Shown here piece by piece: positions 36,066-44,889 of a stretch of 64,000 bases of DNA; the first letter of the stretch is position 1; each line of letters opens with the position of its first letter. The position numbers were made by a program, and so were the translations under genes. The stretch is from Hyphomicrobiaceae bacterium (GTDB lineage Bacteria; Pseudomonadota; Alphaproteobacteria; Rhizobiales; Hyphomicrobiaceae): contig JAKFWF010000027.1 of assembly GCA_021730785.1 (NCBI GenBank), forward strand, positions 1 through 64,000. Reading direction: 5' to 3'. The notes below the pieces were generated by a model. That model was not told the DNA's origin and made no database searches. It saw only the letters and a list, made by a program, of their open reading frames with translations.

Positions 36066-37576
36066 GATTGCGTCTCCGCGCCGACGCCCACGGCTTCCAC
36101 GTCGTCCTCCAGCACCCAGGTGTCCTTGGTGCCACCGCCCTGCGACGAGTTGACTATGATCGACCCCTCCTTCAGCGCCACGCGGGTCAGCCCGCCGGGC
36201 AGCACCCAGGTGTCCCGGCCGGTGACGGAATAGGGTCGCAGATCCACATGGCGCGGCAGCACGCCCGATGCCGTGAGGGTCGGGCAGACCGACAGATCGA
36301 CCATCGGCTGGCTGATGAAGTTCGCCGGATTGGCCAGCAGCTGCGCCCGGCAGCTGTCGAGTTCGGCGCGCGTCGATTTGGGGCCGACGACGATGCCGTA
36401 GCCACCCGACTCGCCGACCGGCTTGACGACCAGCTTGTCGAGGTTGTCGAGCGTGTAGGCGAGCCCCTCCGCCTCGCCGCAGATGTGGGTTTCGACGTTG
36501 GGCAATATCGGCTCTTCGCCGAGGTAGTAGCGGATGATGCGCGGCACGTAGGCGTAGACCGCCTTGTCGTCGGCAACTCCGGTGCCGATCGCGTTGGCAA
36601 GCGTCACGTGGCCGCGGCGGGCGGCGCGCAGCAGGCCCGCAACGCCCAGCGTGCTCTGCGGATTGAAGGCGTCCGGATCGAGGAAATCGTCGTTGATGCG
36701 GCGATAGACGACGTGCACCGGCTTCAGGCCTGCGACCGTGCGCATATGGACGCGATCATCTTCGTCCACCATCAGGTCGCGCCCTTCGACCAGGGGCACG
36801 CCCATCTCGCGGGCGAGGAAGATGTGCTCGAAATAGGCGGAGTTGTAGACGCCGGGAGACAGCAGCACGACGGTCGGGTTCGAGATGCCGGCCGGCGCCA
36901 CCTCCAGCAGCTTGGACAGCAGCCGTTCGCCGTAGTCCGACACCGGCTTGATCCGCAAGCCCTGCATCAGGTCGGGGAAGGCGCGCTGCATCATGTGCCG
37001 GTTCTCGACCACATAGGACACGCCCGACGGCGAGCGACCGTTGTCCTCGAGGACATGGAAGGTGCCGCGGCCGTCGCGCACAAGGTCGGTGCCGTTGATG
37101 TGGATGTAGGTGCCGCACGGCGGATCGAGCCCGATCATCTCGGGCCGATAGTTCACATTCTTCAAAACCAGCGCGGCCGGCACCGTGCCGTCGTTCAAGA
37201 TGTGCCGCTCGTGATACACGTCCCACAAGAACAGGTTGAGCGCCTCGACGCGCTGGATAACGCCAGTTTCGACGGTCCGCCACTCGGCCGCCGTCATCAC
37301 CCGTGGGATCACGTCGAACGGCAGTATGCGGTCGATCGCATCCTTTTCGCTGTAGACCGTGAAGGTGATGCCGAGGTTCATCAACTCGGTCTCGGCGTCG
37401 GAAGCGCGTCTGGCCAGTGTCGCGACGTCGAGCGTCTGCAGGCGTTGCCAGATGCCGATCAGGGCCTTGCTGGGTTGCGGCGCGGTGCCGAGCAGTTCGC
37501 AGAAGAACGGCTTCGGATCGTAGCCATCGAACGGACCCGCCTGCTTGGGGTCCTTCAGCGCCGTCAAAGTGCCCAT
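36062..37576 (-). CDS. Circularly permuted type 2 ATP-grasp protein
   Basis: 504-residue permuted ATP-grasp enzyme, first gene of the cassette. Conserved segments: DVIPRVMTAAEWRTVETGVIQRVEALNLFL, DVYHERHIL, VLEDNGRSPSGVSYVVENR, LLSPGVYNSAYFEHIFLARE, and the nucleotide-contact loop VVKPVGESGGYGIVVGP (placed towards the C-terminus because of the permutation). Predicted role: ATP-dependent formation of an amide or peptide bond on an unknown substrate. The ORF ATG is used; no strong ribosome binding site is seen. Upstream lies a 170-bp gap and then cysG in the same direction, so this may be its own promoter region. Confidence 0.9.
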   Translation of the reverse strand: MGTLTALKDPKQAGPFDGYDPKPFFCELLGTAPQPSKALIGIWQRLQTLDVATLARRASDAETELMNLGITFTVYSEKDAIDRILPFDVIPRVMTAAEWRTVETGVIQRVEALNLFLWDVYHERHILNDGTVPAALVLKNVNYRPEMIGLDPPCGTYIHINGTDLVRDGRGTFHVLEDNGRSPSGVSYVVENRHMMQRAFPDLMQGLRIKPVSDYGERLLSKLLEVAPAGISNPTVVLLSPGVYNSAYFEHIFLAREMGVPLVEGRDLMVDEDDRVHMRTVAGLKPVHVVYRRINDDFLDPDAFNPQSTLGVAGLLRAARRGHVTLANAIGTGVADDKAVYAYVPRIIRYYLGEEPILPNVETHICGEAEGLAYTLDNLDKLVVKPVGESGGYGIVVGPKSTRAELDSCRAQLLANPANFISQPMVDLSVCPTLTASGVLPRHVDLRPYSVTGRDTWVLPGGLTRVALKEGSIIVNSSQGGGTKDTWVLEDDVEAVGVGAETQS

Positions 37577-37748
37577 GGTCGTTCAGGCGGATCGCGCCGC
37601 CGCTCCAAAAATGCCGCTTCGCTGAACACGTCGATTCGTAGCCTACGATGCTGAGGGGTGATCGCAAGAAGAATTTCGACTGTGTATCAAGGCGCTGGAC
37701 ACTATTGCGGCACTTGCCCAAACCGCGTGCAGATCGGCGCCACCGACG

Positions 37749-39230
37749 TCAAGCGAGGTGGGCGGCGGCGGGCGCGTCCGTTGCCAGTGCCGACGACGTG
37801 ATCTTTGCCGCGCTGGCAAAGGCGCCACCGATGCCGATCAGGACCGGTTGCGCGCGATCGAACGCGATTGTGCCCGCAGCGAGGTCGGTGAGTGTGCCGG
37901 CCTGCATGCTCTGGTCCGCCCGCGACACGCGGGTTGCGACGACAACGGGCGTTGCCGCCGGCAGTCCGCTGGCCAACAGTCGCTCGGCGATCGCCGGCGC
38001 GGTCCGACCGCCCATGTAGAACACGAGCGTCGTTGTCGCGTCGGCAAGGCCCCGCCAGTCGAGGTCCGCCGGCAGCGAGCCGTCGCGCGCATGCCCAGTG
38101 ACGAAGCGAACCGAGTGGGCGAAGTCGCGATGGGTCAGCGATACGCCGAGCGCTGCCGCCGCCGCGAACGCTGCCGTCACGCCCGGCACCACGTCGACCG
38201 CAATGCCGTGCTGCTCCAGCTCCGCGATCTCCTCGCCGGCCCGGCCGAAGATCATCGGGTCGCCGGACTTGAGGCGCACCACGCGCTTGCCACCCTGCGC
38301 GAGCTTGATCATCAGCGCGTTGATGTCGCGTTGCGCGCAGCTCTCGCGGGCACCACGCTTGCCGACCATCATGCGCTTGGCTTCGCGGCGGGCAAGCTCC
38401 AGCACGTCGTCCGAGACGAGATCATCGAACAGGATCACGTCGGCCGACTGCAGGGCGCGCACGGCCTTCAGGGTGAGGAGTTCGGCATCGCCTGGGCCGG
38501 CGCCAACCAGCGTGACACGTCCAACCGACGACTGAGCGCCATCGGCAACCGACGCCACCAGCCGGTCGAGAGTTGCGAACTCGTCGGTGTTCGGTGGGCC
38601 GGCAAAGGCGCGATCGGCGAACTGCTCCCAGAAGGCGCGGCGGGGGGCGCCCTTGGCCAACCGTGCCATCACCGTTCCGCGCACCCGCCGGGCCAGCGCA
38701 CCCCAGTCGGCGAGCGACGGCGGCAGCAGCGTTTCGATCCTGCGGCGGATCGCCTGCCCCAGGATCGGCGCCGCACCGTCGGTCGAGATGCCGACGACGA
38801 CCGGCGAGCGGTTGACGATCGAGCCGAACTGGAACTGGCAGAACGTCGGCTTGTCGATCACGTTGACTGGCACGCCGGCGGCGCGTGCGGCACAATAGTA
38901 TGCGTGCGCCTCCTCATCGCGTTCGATGTCGGCAAGCGCCACGGCGGCACCCGCAAAGATATCGACCGACCAGGGACGCGCGTGGTGTGTGATGGCGCCC
39001 TCGGAACGTTCGATGCAGGCGGCCATATCCGGGTCCAGTGCCGCGGCGTAGAGATCGACGTGGGCGCCGGCTGCCGTCAGCAATTCGGCCTTCCAGGCGG
39101 CAGCTGCCGTGCCGCCGGCGATCACCGCGCGCTTGCCGGCCAGGTCGAGGAAGATCGGCAGTTTCGCCAGCGGACCCATGCGGCGGGGCTGGGCTTCAGC
39201 CGGCTGTCGCGACATGGATCGCATGGTCAT
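37749..39230 (-). CDS. cysG: Siroheme synthase CysG
   Basis: 493-residue trifunctional enzyme making siroheme from uroporphyrinogen III. The N-terminal third is precorrin-2 dehydrogenase/ferrochelatase (RAVIAGGTAAAAWKAELLTAAGA; PPSLADWGAL region as the linker). The C-terminal half is uroporphyrinogen III methyltransferase with VTLVGAGPGDAELLTLKAV, VGKRGAR, LKSGDPMIFGR and VVPGVTAAFAAAA. Start ATG 39230 has GGAG upstream; the ORF start at 39314 overlaps the nirD region. It follows nirBD on the same strand, and NirB needs siroheme, so it belongs to the same functional unit. The gap to nirD is about 110 bp. Confidence 0.94.
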   Translation of the reverse strand: MTMRSMSRQPAEAQPRRMGPLAKLPIFLDLAGKRAVIAGGTAAAAWKAELLTAAGAHVDLYAAALDPDMAACIERSEGAITHHARPWSVDIFAGAAVALADIERDEEAHAYYCAARAAGVPVNVIDKPTFCQFQFGSIVNRSPVVVGISTDGAAPILGQAIRRRIETLLPPSLADWGALARRVRGTVMARLAKGAPRRAFWEQFADRAFAGPPNTDEFATLDRLVASVADGAQSSVGRVTLVGAGPGDAELLTLKAVRALQSADVILFDDLVSDDVLELARREAKRMMVGKRGARESCAQRDINALMIKLAQGGKRVVRLKSGDPMIFGRAGEEIAELEQHGIAVDVVPGVTAAFAAAAALGVSLTHRDFAHSVRFVTGHARDGSLPADLDWRGLADATTTLVFYMGGRTAPAIAERLLASGLPAATPVVVATRVSRADQSMQAGTLTDLAAGTIAFDRAQPVLIGIGGAFASAAKITSSALATDAPAAAHLA

Positions 39231-39340
39231 CGAACTCCGATCTCCAGGCGGCAGCAGCCGCAGTTGATGTCGGCATGCTCGACAGCGAGCCGACCGCAAC
39301 GAACAGATTACCACAATCGGCCGGAGCTGCGGCAGTGCCC

Positions 39341-39688
39341 TCAGGCGGCGACCTTACCGGCGGCCACCTCGGCCGCATCCAGCAGCAGGCGGCCACCTTC
39401 GATCTTCAGGGCATAGGTCTTCGTCTGCCCCTTGTCGGCACCGGTCGCCGCACCGGTTTCGAGGCTGATCACCCAGTTGTGCAATGGGCAGGTGACAGCG
39501 CGGCCGTGCACGATGCCCTGGCTGAGCGGCCCCTGCTTGTGCGGACAGCGGTCATCGATGGCGAAGGCTTCGTTTTCAGCCGTGCGGAACACGGCAATGC
39601 AGCCGGCCCTCGTTTTCACCACCCGTGCGCCGCGCACCGGAATCGAGTCGAGTGCGCCGATATCGACCCATTTTGCTTTGGCCGTCAT
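39341..39688 (-). CDS. nirD: Nitrite reductase small subunit NirD (Rieske type)
   Basis: 115-residue small subunit of assimilatory NAD(P)H nitrite reductase. It has a Rieske fold with ligands intact, Cys and His in DRCPHKQGPLSQ and in VTCPLHNWVIS, so it should bind a [2Fe-2S] cluster; some NirD proteins have lost these. Start ATG 39688 overlaps the nirB stop (ATGA). The ORF track runs further up to 39883 but that part is antisense-quality sequence within nirB. The order nirB-nirD then cysG is standard. Confidence 0.93.
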   Translation of the reverse strand: MTAKAKWVDIGALDSIPVRGARVVKTRAGCIAVFRTAENEAFAIDDRCPHKQGPLSQGIVHGRAVTCPLHNWVISLETGAATGADKGQTKTYALKIEGGRLLLDAAEVAAGKVAA

Positions 39689-42183
39689 TCCGCGGCCTCC
39701 TTGAAGGTGAGATCGGCGAGGGGAGCGAACTCGTGCGCATCCTTGCCGGCGGCGCGCTCGGCCCAGGGGTCGATCTGCGCGAACTTCTGCGAATAGACAA
39801 AGCGACCGTGCAGCGCCTTGCGGCGTTCGACATCGTCCATGACCTGCTGGCGCACGGTGTCGATACCGACACGTTTCGCCCATTTGTAGACACGTTCGAG
39901 ATAGCGGCCCTGCTCGCGATAGAGCTGGGTCAAGGCTGCGATCACCTCGATCGCCTCGTCTTCGGTCGCGACGTGGCCGAGCACTTCGGTGCCCTTGATG
40001 TCGAGGCCGGCCGCACCCGCAAAGTGGATGTCATAGCCGCTGTCGACGCAGATCACGCCGATGTCCTTGCAGGTGGCTTCAGCGCAGTTGCGCGGGCAGC
40101 CAGAGACGGCGAGCTTGAGCTTGGCCGGCGTCCACGAGCCCCACAGGAATTTCTCGAGCTTGACGCCGAGGCCGGTCGAATCCTGGGTGCCGAAGCGGCA
40201 CCAGTCGGTGCCGACGCAGGTCTTCACCGTGCGCAGGCCCTTGGCGTAGGCGGCACCCGACACCATGCCGGCCTTGTTGAGGTCCGCCCAAACTGCTGGC
40301 AGATCCTGCTTCTTCACGCCCAGCATGTCGATGCGCTGGCCGCCGGTGCACTTGACGGACGGAATGTTGAACTTCTCCACCACGTCGGCGATGGCGCGCA
40401 GCTCCTTCGCGCTCGTCATGCCGCCCCACATGCGCGGCACCACCGAGTAGGTGCCGTCCTTCTGGATATTGGCATGCACGCGCTCGTTGATGTAGCGCGA
40501 CTGGCTGTCGTCCGCGTATTCGCCGGGCCAGGTCGCGACGAGATAATAGTTGAGCGCCGGCCGGCACTTGGCGCAGCCGCACGAAGTCTTCCATTCCAGC
40601 GCCTGCATGAGATCGGGAATCGACTTGAGGTCCTTGGCGACGATCAGGCGGCGTACGTCGTCATGGCCAAGATTTGTGCACGCGCACATGGGCTGCACGG
40701 CGGTCGGGTTGTAGGCATCGCCGAGCGTCACCTTGATCAGCTGTTCGACGAGGCCGGTGCACGTGCCGCAGCTGGCGGATGCTTTGGTATGCGCCCGCAC
40801 GTCATCGAGATTTTTCAGTCCGAGCTGCGTGATGGCGGTCGTGATTTTGCCCTTGCAGACGCCGTTGCAACCGCAGATTTCCGCTTCATCGGGCAACGCG
40901 GCGACGGCGGCCGTCGGGTCCAGAGCAGAGCCCCCGGCATAGCTCGGCCCGAAGATCAGCGTCTCGCGCATCGCCGTGATGTCGCTGCCCTTCTTGATCA
41001 GGTCGAAGAACCAGGCGCCGTCGGTGGTGTCGCCGTAGAACACCGCGCCGATGACCTTGTTGTCCTTCAGGACGACGCGCTTGTAGATGCCGCGGGTGGC
41101 GTCACGCAGCACGATGTCCTCACGGTCCTTGGCGTCGGCGAAATCGCCGGCCGAGAACAGATTGATGCCGGTGACCTTGAGCCTGGTCGCCGTCACGCTC
41201 GGTGTGAACGTGGCGCTTGCATCGCCGGCGAGCTGGCCGGCGATCACGGTTGCCATCTCATAGAGCGGCGCCACGAGGCCGTAGGTCTGGCCGGCGAACT
41301 CGGCGCACTCGCCGACGGCAAAGATGTCGGGATCGCTGGTGCGCATGTCGGTGCCGACCTGGATGCCGCGTCCGACGTCGAGGCCGGCGTCCTTGGCGAG
41401 GCCTGCGTTCGGCCTAATGCCGACTGCCATGATCACGAGGTCGGCCGGCAGGCGTGTGCCGTCTTCCAGCAGCACGGCCTCGACCTTCTTCTCACCGAGG
41501 ATCGCCTTGGTATTGGCCTTGGTGATCACCTTGATGCCACGCGCTTCGACGGCGCGCTGCAGCAGGTGCCCGGCAGCGGGATCGAGCTGGCGCTCCATCA
41601 GGGTCGGCATCAGGTGCAGCACGGTGACATCCATGCCCTGGTCCTTGAGACCGGCCGCCGCTTCGAGGCCGAGCAGGCCGCCGCCGATGACGACCGCAGT
41701 GCCGCGCGACTTCGCTGCCAGCAGCATGGCTTCCACATCGTCGAGGTCGCGGTAGCTCAGCACGCCCGCCAGCTTGTGGCCCGGCACCGGGATCACGATC
41801 GGCAGTGAGCCGGTGGCGATCATGAGCTTGTCATAGGGCACAGTGATGCCGCGCGCCGAAGTCACCGTCTTCGCCGTGCGGTCGATCGCGGTGACGGTCG
41901 AGCCCTTGTAAAGGGTCACGCCGTGCTTCACGTACCAGCCATCGCCGTGGATGACGATCTGCTCGAACTTCTTCTCGCCCGACAGCACCGGCGACAGCAT
42001 GATGCGGTCGTAGTTGACGCGCGGCTCGGCATTGAAAATCGTCACGTCGTAGGCACCGGGTGCCGCCTCGAACAGCTTGTCGAGCGCGCGGCCGGGCGCC
42101 ATGCCGTTGCCGATGACCACGAGGCGCTGCCTGTGCGCTGTTGCCTTGGTGGACCGCACCAGTTCTAGCGACTTCATTGTCAT
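39685..42183 (-). CDS. nirB: Assimilatory nitrite reductase large subunit NirB
   Basis: 832-residue cytoplasmic enzyme reducing nitrite to ammonia with NAD(P)H. Domains in order: FAD/NAD reductase (VVIGNGMAPGRALDKL; GTAVVIGGGLLGLEAA), a BFD-like [2Fe-2S] domain with CGCNGVCKG and SCGTCTGLV, then ferredoxin-like and siroheme/[4Fe-4S] half-domains, with cluster Cys in CVGTDWCRFG and SGCPRNCAEATC. Start ATG 42183 has GAGG seven bases upstream; a second ATG at 42177 is possible. The sigma-54 type promoter about 140 bp upstream points to nitrogen control. No nitrate reductase gene is in the window, so nitrite may come from outside or from a distant nas gene. Confidence 0.95.
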   Translation of the reverse strand: MTMKSLELVRSTKATAHRQRLVVIGNGMAPGRALDKLFEAAPGAYDVTIFNAEPRVNYDRIMLSPVLSGEKKFEQIVIHGDGWYVKHGVTLYKGSTVTAIDRTAKTVTSARGITVPYDKLMIATGSLPIVIPVPGHKLAGVLSYRDLDDVEAMLLAAKSRGTAVVIGGGLLGLEAAAGLKDQGMDVTVLHLMPTLMERQLDPAAGHLLQRAVEARGIKVITKANTKAILGEKKVEAVLLEDGTRLPADLVIMAVGIRPNAGLAKDAGLDVGRGIQVGTDMRTSDPDIFAVGECAEFAGQTYGLVAPLYEMATVIAGQLAGDASATFTPSVTATRLKVTGINLFSAGDFADAKDREDIVLRDATRGIYKRVVLKDNKVIGAVFYGDTTDGAWFFDLIKKGSDITAMRETLIFGPSYAGGSALDPTAAVAALPDEAEICGCNGVCKGKITTAITQLGLKNLDDVRAHTKASASCGTCTGLVEQLIKVTLGDAYNPTAVQPMCACTNLGHDDVRRLIVAKDLKSIPDLMQALEWKTSCGCAKCRPALNYYLVATWPGEYADDSQSRYINERVHANIQKDGTYSVVPRMWGGMTSAKELRAIADVVEKFNIPSVKCTGGQRIDMLGVKKQDLPAVWADLNKAGMVSGAAYAKGLRTVKTCVGTDWCRFGTQDSTGLGVKLEKFLWGSWTPAKLKLAVSGCPRNCAEATCKDIGVICVDSGYDIHFAGAAGLDIKGTEVLGHVATEDEAIEVIAALTQLYREQGRYLERVYKWAKRVGIDTVRQQVMDDVERRKALHGRFVYSQKFAQIDPWAERAAGKDAHEFAPLADLTFKEAAE

Positions 42184-42323
42184 CGGGCGACCTCGACCTA
42201 GCAAATGCGATTGGACACGGCTGCCCCCCGTTGCAGGCGGTGAGGGACGCCGGGTTGATGACGGCGGGCAGACGCAGGTGCATGCGATCCCCCGACGGCG
42301 ACGTCAGCTGATAAAGTTAACAC

Positions 42324-42339
42324 AGCAGAAACCGTGCCA
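42324..42339 (-). promoter_or_regulatory. Sigma-54 (RpoN) type -24/-12 promoter for nirBD
   Basis: On the minus strand the sequence is TGGCACGGTTTCTGCT. It has the invariant GG and GC separated by 10 bp and matches TGGCACG-N4-TTGCW except for C instead of the first T of the -12 element. It lies about 140 bp upstream of nirB. RpoN with NtrC is the usual control of nitrogen assimilation, which fits the gene. Confidence 0.65.
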
Positions 42340-42523
42340 GCCGCCCGTTTGCGACTGCAAGCCGCTGATTTTGCTTATTTTTATCGCATGATGCCTGACT
42401 CAACAATCGAGTCCATCGCGCCGCGTCTGCACGACAATTAAGCAGCCGCCTATTTGTTGTGCGGGGCCGATCCCTGAGGGTCGCGACCGAGAATTGGGGA
42501 CCGCGATGCAGTCGTCACGGCAC

Positions 42524-42553
42524 TTGACTTTATTTTGCATTCAAAATTATAAC
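42524..42553 (+). promoter_or_regulatory. Sigma-70 type promoter for the gene at 42642
   Basis: TTGACT and TATAAC are separated by 18 bp, each matching consensus at 5 of 6 positions, in an AT-rich patch that stands out. A transcript would begin near 42560 and have an 80-nt leader before the ATG at 42642. Confidence 0.6.
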
Positions 42554-42641
42554 AGTCTCGATCGACGTTGGCGATAGTGCTAATCGGGATTAAGATTCCG
42601 CAAACGCAATTCCAACGAGCGCGGCAAACCGGAGCCCAACC

Positions 42642-43718
42642 ATGGCCAAGACCTACAAAATCGTGATCCTGGGAGCCTCGTACGGCTCGCTGTTGGGAAC
42701 CAAACTCGCGGCGGCAGGGCACCACGTGACGCTCGTGTGTCTGCCGGCCGAAGTGGAAGCGATCAATAACGACGGGTGCCGCATCCGCATGCCGATCCGG
42801 GGTCGCGAGGGGCTGTTCGAGATCCATTCGAAGACGCTGCCGGGTTCCATTTCGGCGGCCGGACCGGAGGCGATCGATCCAAACGCCTTCGACCTCGTGT
42901 GCCTTGCCATGCAGGAACCGCAGTACCGATCGCCAACCATTCGCACCTTGATGATGGCGATCGCTGCGTCCGGCAAGCCGAGCATGTCGATCATGAACAT
43001 GCCGCCGCTGCCGTTCCTGAAGCGCATCCCGGGCGTCGATGCCACCAGCATCCGCCACTGCTTCGCCGATGCCACCGTTTGGGATGCCTTCGATCCAGCG
43101 ACCATGACGCTGTGCAGCCCCGATCCGCAGGCATTCCGTCCGCCGGGCGAGCCGATCAACGTGCTGCAGGTGCGGCTGGCGACCAACTTCAAGGCGGCCA
43201 ACTTCGCCCGCGAAGCCGACACGCAAATGCTGCGCGACATCGAGGCCGGCGTCGATGCCGTCCGCCTGAAGATCGGCGACGAGGCGGTCGAGGCTCCGGT
43301 GAAGCTGCGGGTGCACAATTCAATCTTTGTGCCGCTCGCAAAGTGGGCGATGCTGCTCACCGGCAACTACCGCTGCGTCCAGAAAGACCGCATGATCTCG
43401 ATCCACGATGCGGTGCACACGGATATCGAGGCTTCGAAGGCGACCTATGCCTGGGTGCGCGATCTGTGCGTCACGCTCGGTGCCGATGCAGCCGACATGG
43501 TGCCGTTCGAGAAGTACGCCAACGCAGCGCTGTCGCTCGGCAGCCCGTCGTCGGCCGCCCGCGCGCTCGATGGCGGTGCGGTTGCGATCGAACGCGTAGA
43601 TCTGCTGGTGCAGGCACTGGCCGCATCCCGCGGCCTGAAGTCGGCCAACGTCGACGCAACCGTGGCGATGGTCGATGGCTGGCTCGCCGCCAACCGGGCA
43701 AAGGCGAAGGCCAGCTGA
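42642..43718 (+). CDS. Ketopantoate reductase/ApbA-like NAD(P)-binding protein
   Basis: 358-residue protein with an N-terminal Rossmann fold (KIVILGASYGSLLGTKLAAAGHHVTLVCL) of the 2-dehydropantoate 2-reductase (PanE/ApbA) type. It is longer than true PanE and lacks the clear PanE active-site pattern (a Lys near the domain boundary is not evident), so I call it an uncharacterised oxidoreductase. The C-terminal half is helical (AKWAMLLTGNYRCVQK; SPSSAARALDGGAVAIERVDLL). Start ATG is clear and preceded by GGAG. A strong sigma-70 promoter lies upstream. The next gene, a TAXI binding protein, follows after 169 bp on the same strand. Confidence 0.65.
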   Translation: MAKTYKIVILGASYGSLLGTKLAAAGHHVTLVCLPAEVEAINNDGCRIRMPIRGREGLFEIHSKTLPGSISAAGPEAIDPNAFDLVCLAMQEPQYRSPTIRTLMMAIAASGKPSMSIMNMPPLPFLKRIPGVDATSIRHCFADATVWDAFDPATMTLCSPDPQAFRPPGEPINVLQVRLATNFKAANFAREADTQMLRDIEAGVDAVRLKIGDEAVEAPVKLRVHNSIFVPLAKWAMLLTGNYRCVQKDRMISIHDAVHTDIEASKATYAWVRDLCVTLGADAADMVPFEKYANAALSLGSPSSAARALDGGAVAIERVDLLVQALAASRGLKSANVDATVAMVDGWLAANRAKAKAS

Positions 43719-43887
43719 TCGCCAAAATCCCAACGCCTCCCTCGGGAACGAGTTTGACAGCCTGCTGGAACGCAACTTAACGTTCGCGCTTCACCTGCCC
43801 CGCGCCCGGTGCCGCTCAAGGTACCGGCTGCGGCGGGGCCAGTGGTGCAGCAGGCTCGAGCAAACCGCGTCCCGAGGAAGTTGATCT

Positions 43888-44850
43888 ATGAAATCGATCC
43901 GCACGTCACTCGCAGCCGGCATCGCGCTGGCCGCCATAGCCGTCACGGCAGCGGTTGCCCAGGCACCAGCCTTCTTCCGCATCGGCACCGGCGGCACGGC
44001 CGGCACGTACTATCCCGTCGGCGGCATGATCGCGAATGCCATTTCGAACCCGCCCGTGCTGGTCTCGACGGCGGTCGCCACCAACGGCTCGGTCGCCAAT
44101 GTGAATGCGATTGCCGGTGGCAATATGGAATCGGGATTCAGTCAGGCCGACGTCGCCTACTGGGCTTTCACCGGCACCGGCTCGTTCGAGGGCAAGCCCA
44201 AGGTCGACGAACTGCGCTCGATCACCAATCTGTACTCCGAGAGCGTGCACGTCGTCGTCAAGAAGGGCGTCGCCAAATCGATTGCCGACCTCAAGGGCAA
44301 GCGCGTCTCGCTCGACGAGCCGGGCTCGGGCACGCTGCTCAACGCCAAGGCGATCCTCGCCGCCTATGGCATCACCGAAAAGGACATCAAGCCCGAATAT
44401 GTGAAGCCTAACCAGGCGGCCGACAAGCTGAAGGACGGCTCGATCGACGCGTTCTTCATCACCGGCGGCTATCCCCTGGCAGCCGTTTCGGAACTCGTGA
44501 CTGCGACCGGCGGCGTCGAACTCCTCGGTATCAGCGGGCCGGAAGCCGAAGCACTGATGAAGGCCGCGCCGTTCTTTGCAAGCGACGAAATCCCAGCCGG
44601 CACGTATAAGGACATCGGCGCGGTGAAGACGCTGGCGGTCGGTGCCCAGTGGGTCACTTCGTCTAAAATCCCCAACGACCTCGTCTATGCGGTGATCAAA
44701 GCACTGTGGGCGGACAAGACCCGCGCGGTCCTCGATGCCGGCCACGCCAAGGGCAAGCTGATCACGCCGGCCAATGCGCTCAAGGGCATGGCCGTGCCGC
44801 TGCATCCAGGTGCCGAGAAGTTCTACAAGGAAGCCGGCCTGATCAAATAA
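43888..44850 (+). CDS. TAXI-family TRAP transporter solute-binding protein
   Basis: 320-residue periplasmic binding protein. Signal peptide MKSIRTSLAAGIALAAIAVT with cleavage after AVAQA. The mature domain opens with FFRIGTGGTAGTYYPVGGMIANAI, the TAXI-family signature, and continues with KGVAKSIADLKGKRVSLDEPGSGT and YVKPNQAADKLKDGSIDAFFITGGYP. TAXI receptors deliver carboxylates or amino acids to a fused DctQM membrane protein. No such permease is in the window, so this is an orphan receptor or works with a distant permease. It lies 40 bp before the pim-like operon, so a dicarboxylate ligand such as pimelate is a reasonable guess. Confidence 0.9.
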   Translation: MKSIRTSLAAGIALAAIAVTAAVAQAPAFFRIGTGGTAGTYYPVGGMIANAISNPPVLVSTAVATNGSVANVNAIAGGNMESGFSQADVAYWAFTGTGSFEGKPKVDELRSITNLYSESVHVVVKKGVAKSIADLKGKRVSLDEPGSGTLLNAKAILAAYGITEKDIKPEYVKPNQAADKLKDGSIDAFFITGGYPLAAVSELVTATGGVELLGISGPEAEALMKAAPFFASDEIPAGTYKDIGAVKTLAVGAQWVTSSKIPNDLVYAVIKALWADKTRAVLDAGHAKGKLITPANALKGMAVPLHPGAEKFYKEAGLIK

Positions 44851-44889
44851 ATCGCTGAGCCATCGCCAACCGCCAGGGGAGATGCCGCA

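Larger units (their letters stand above)
42184..42641. other. Divergent promoter region between nirB and the ketopantoate reductase-like gene
   Basis: 458 bp without a gene, lower in GC than its flanks (42300-42420 and 42530-42560 in particular). It holds the sigma-54 type promoter facing nirB and a sigma-70 type promoter facing the gene at 42642. ORFs across it lack recognisable protein character. I saw no convincing NtrC dyad. Confidence 0.7.
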
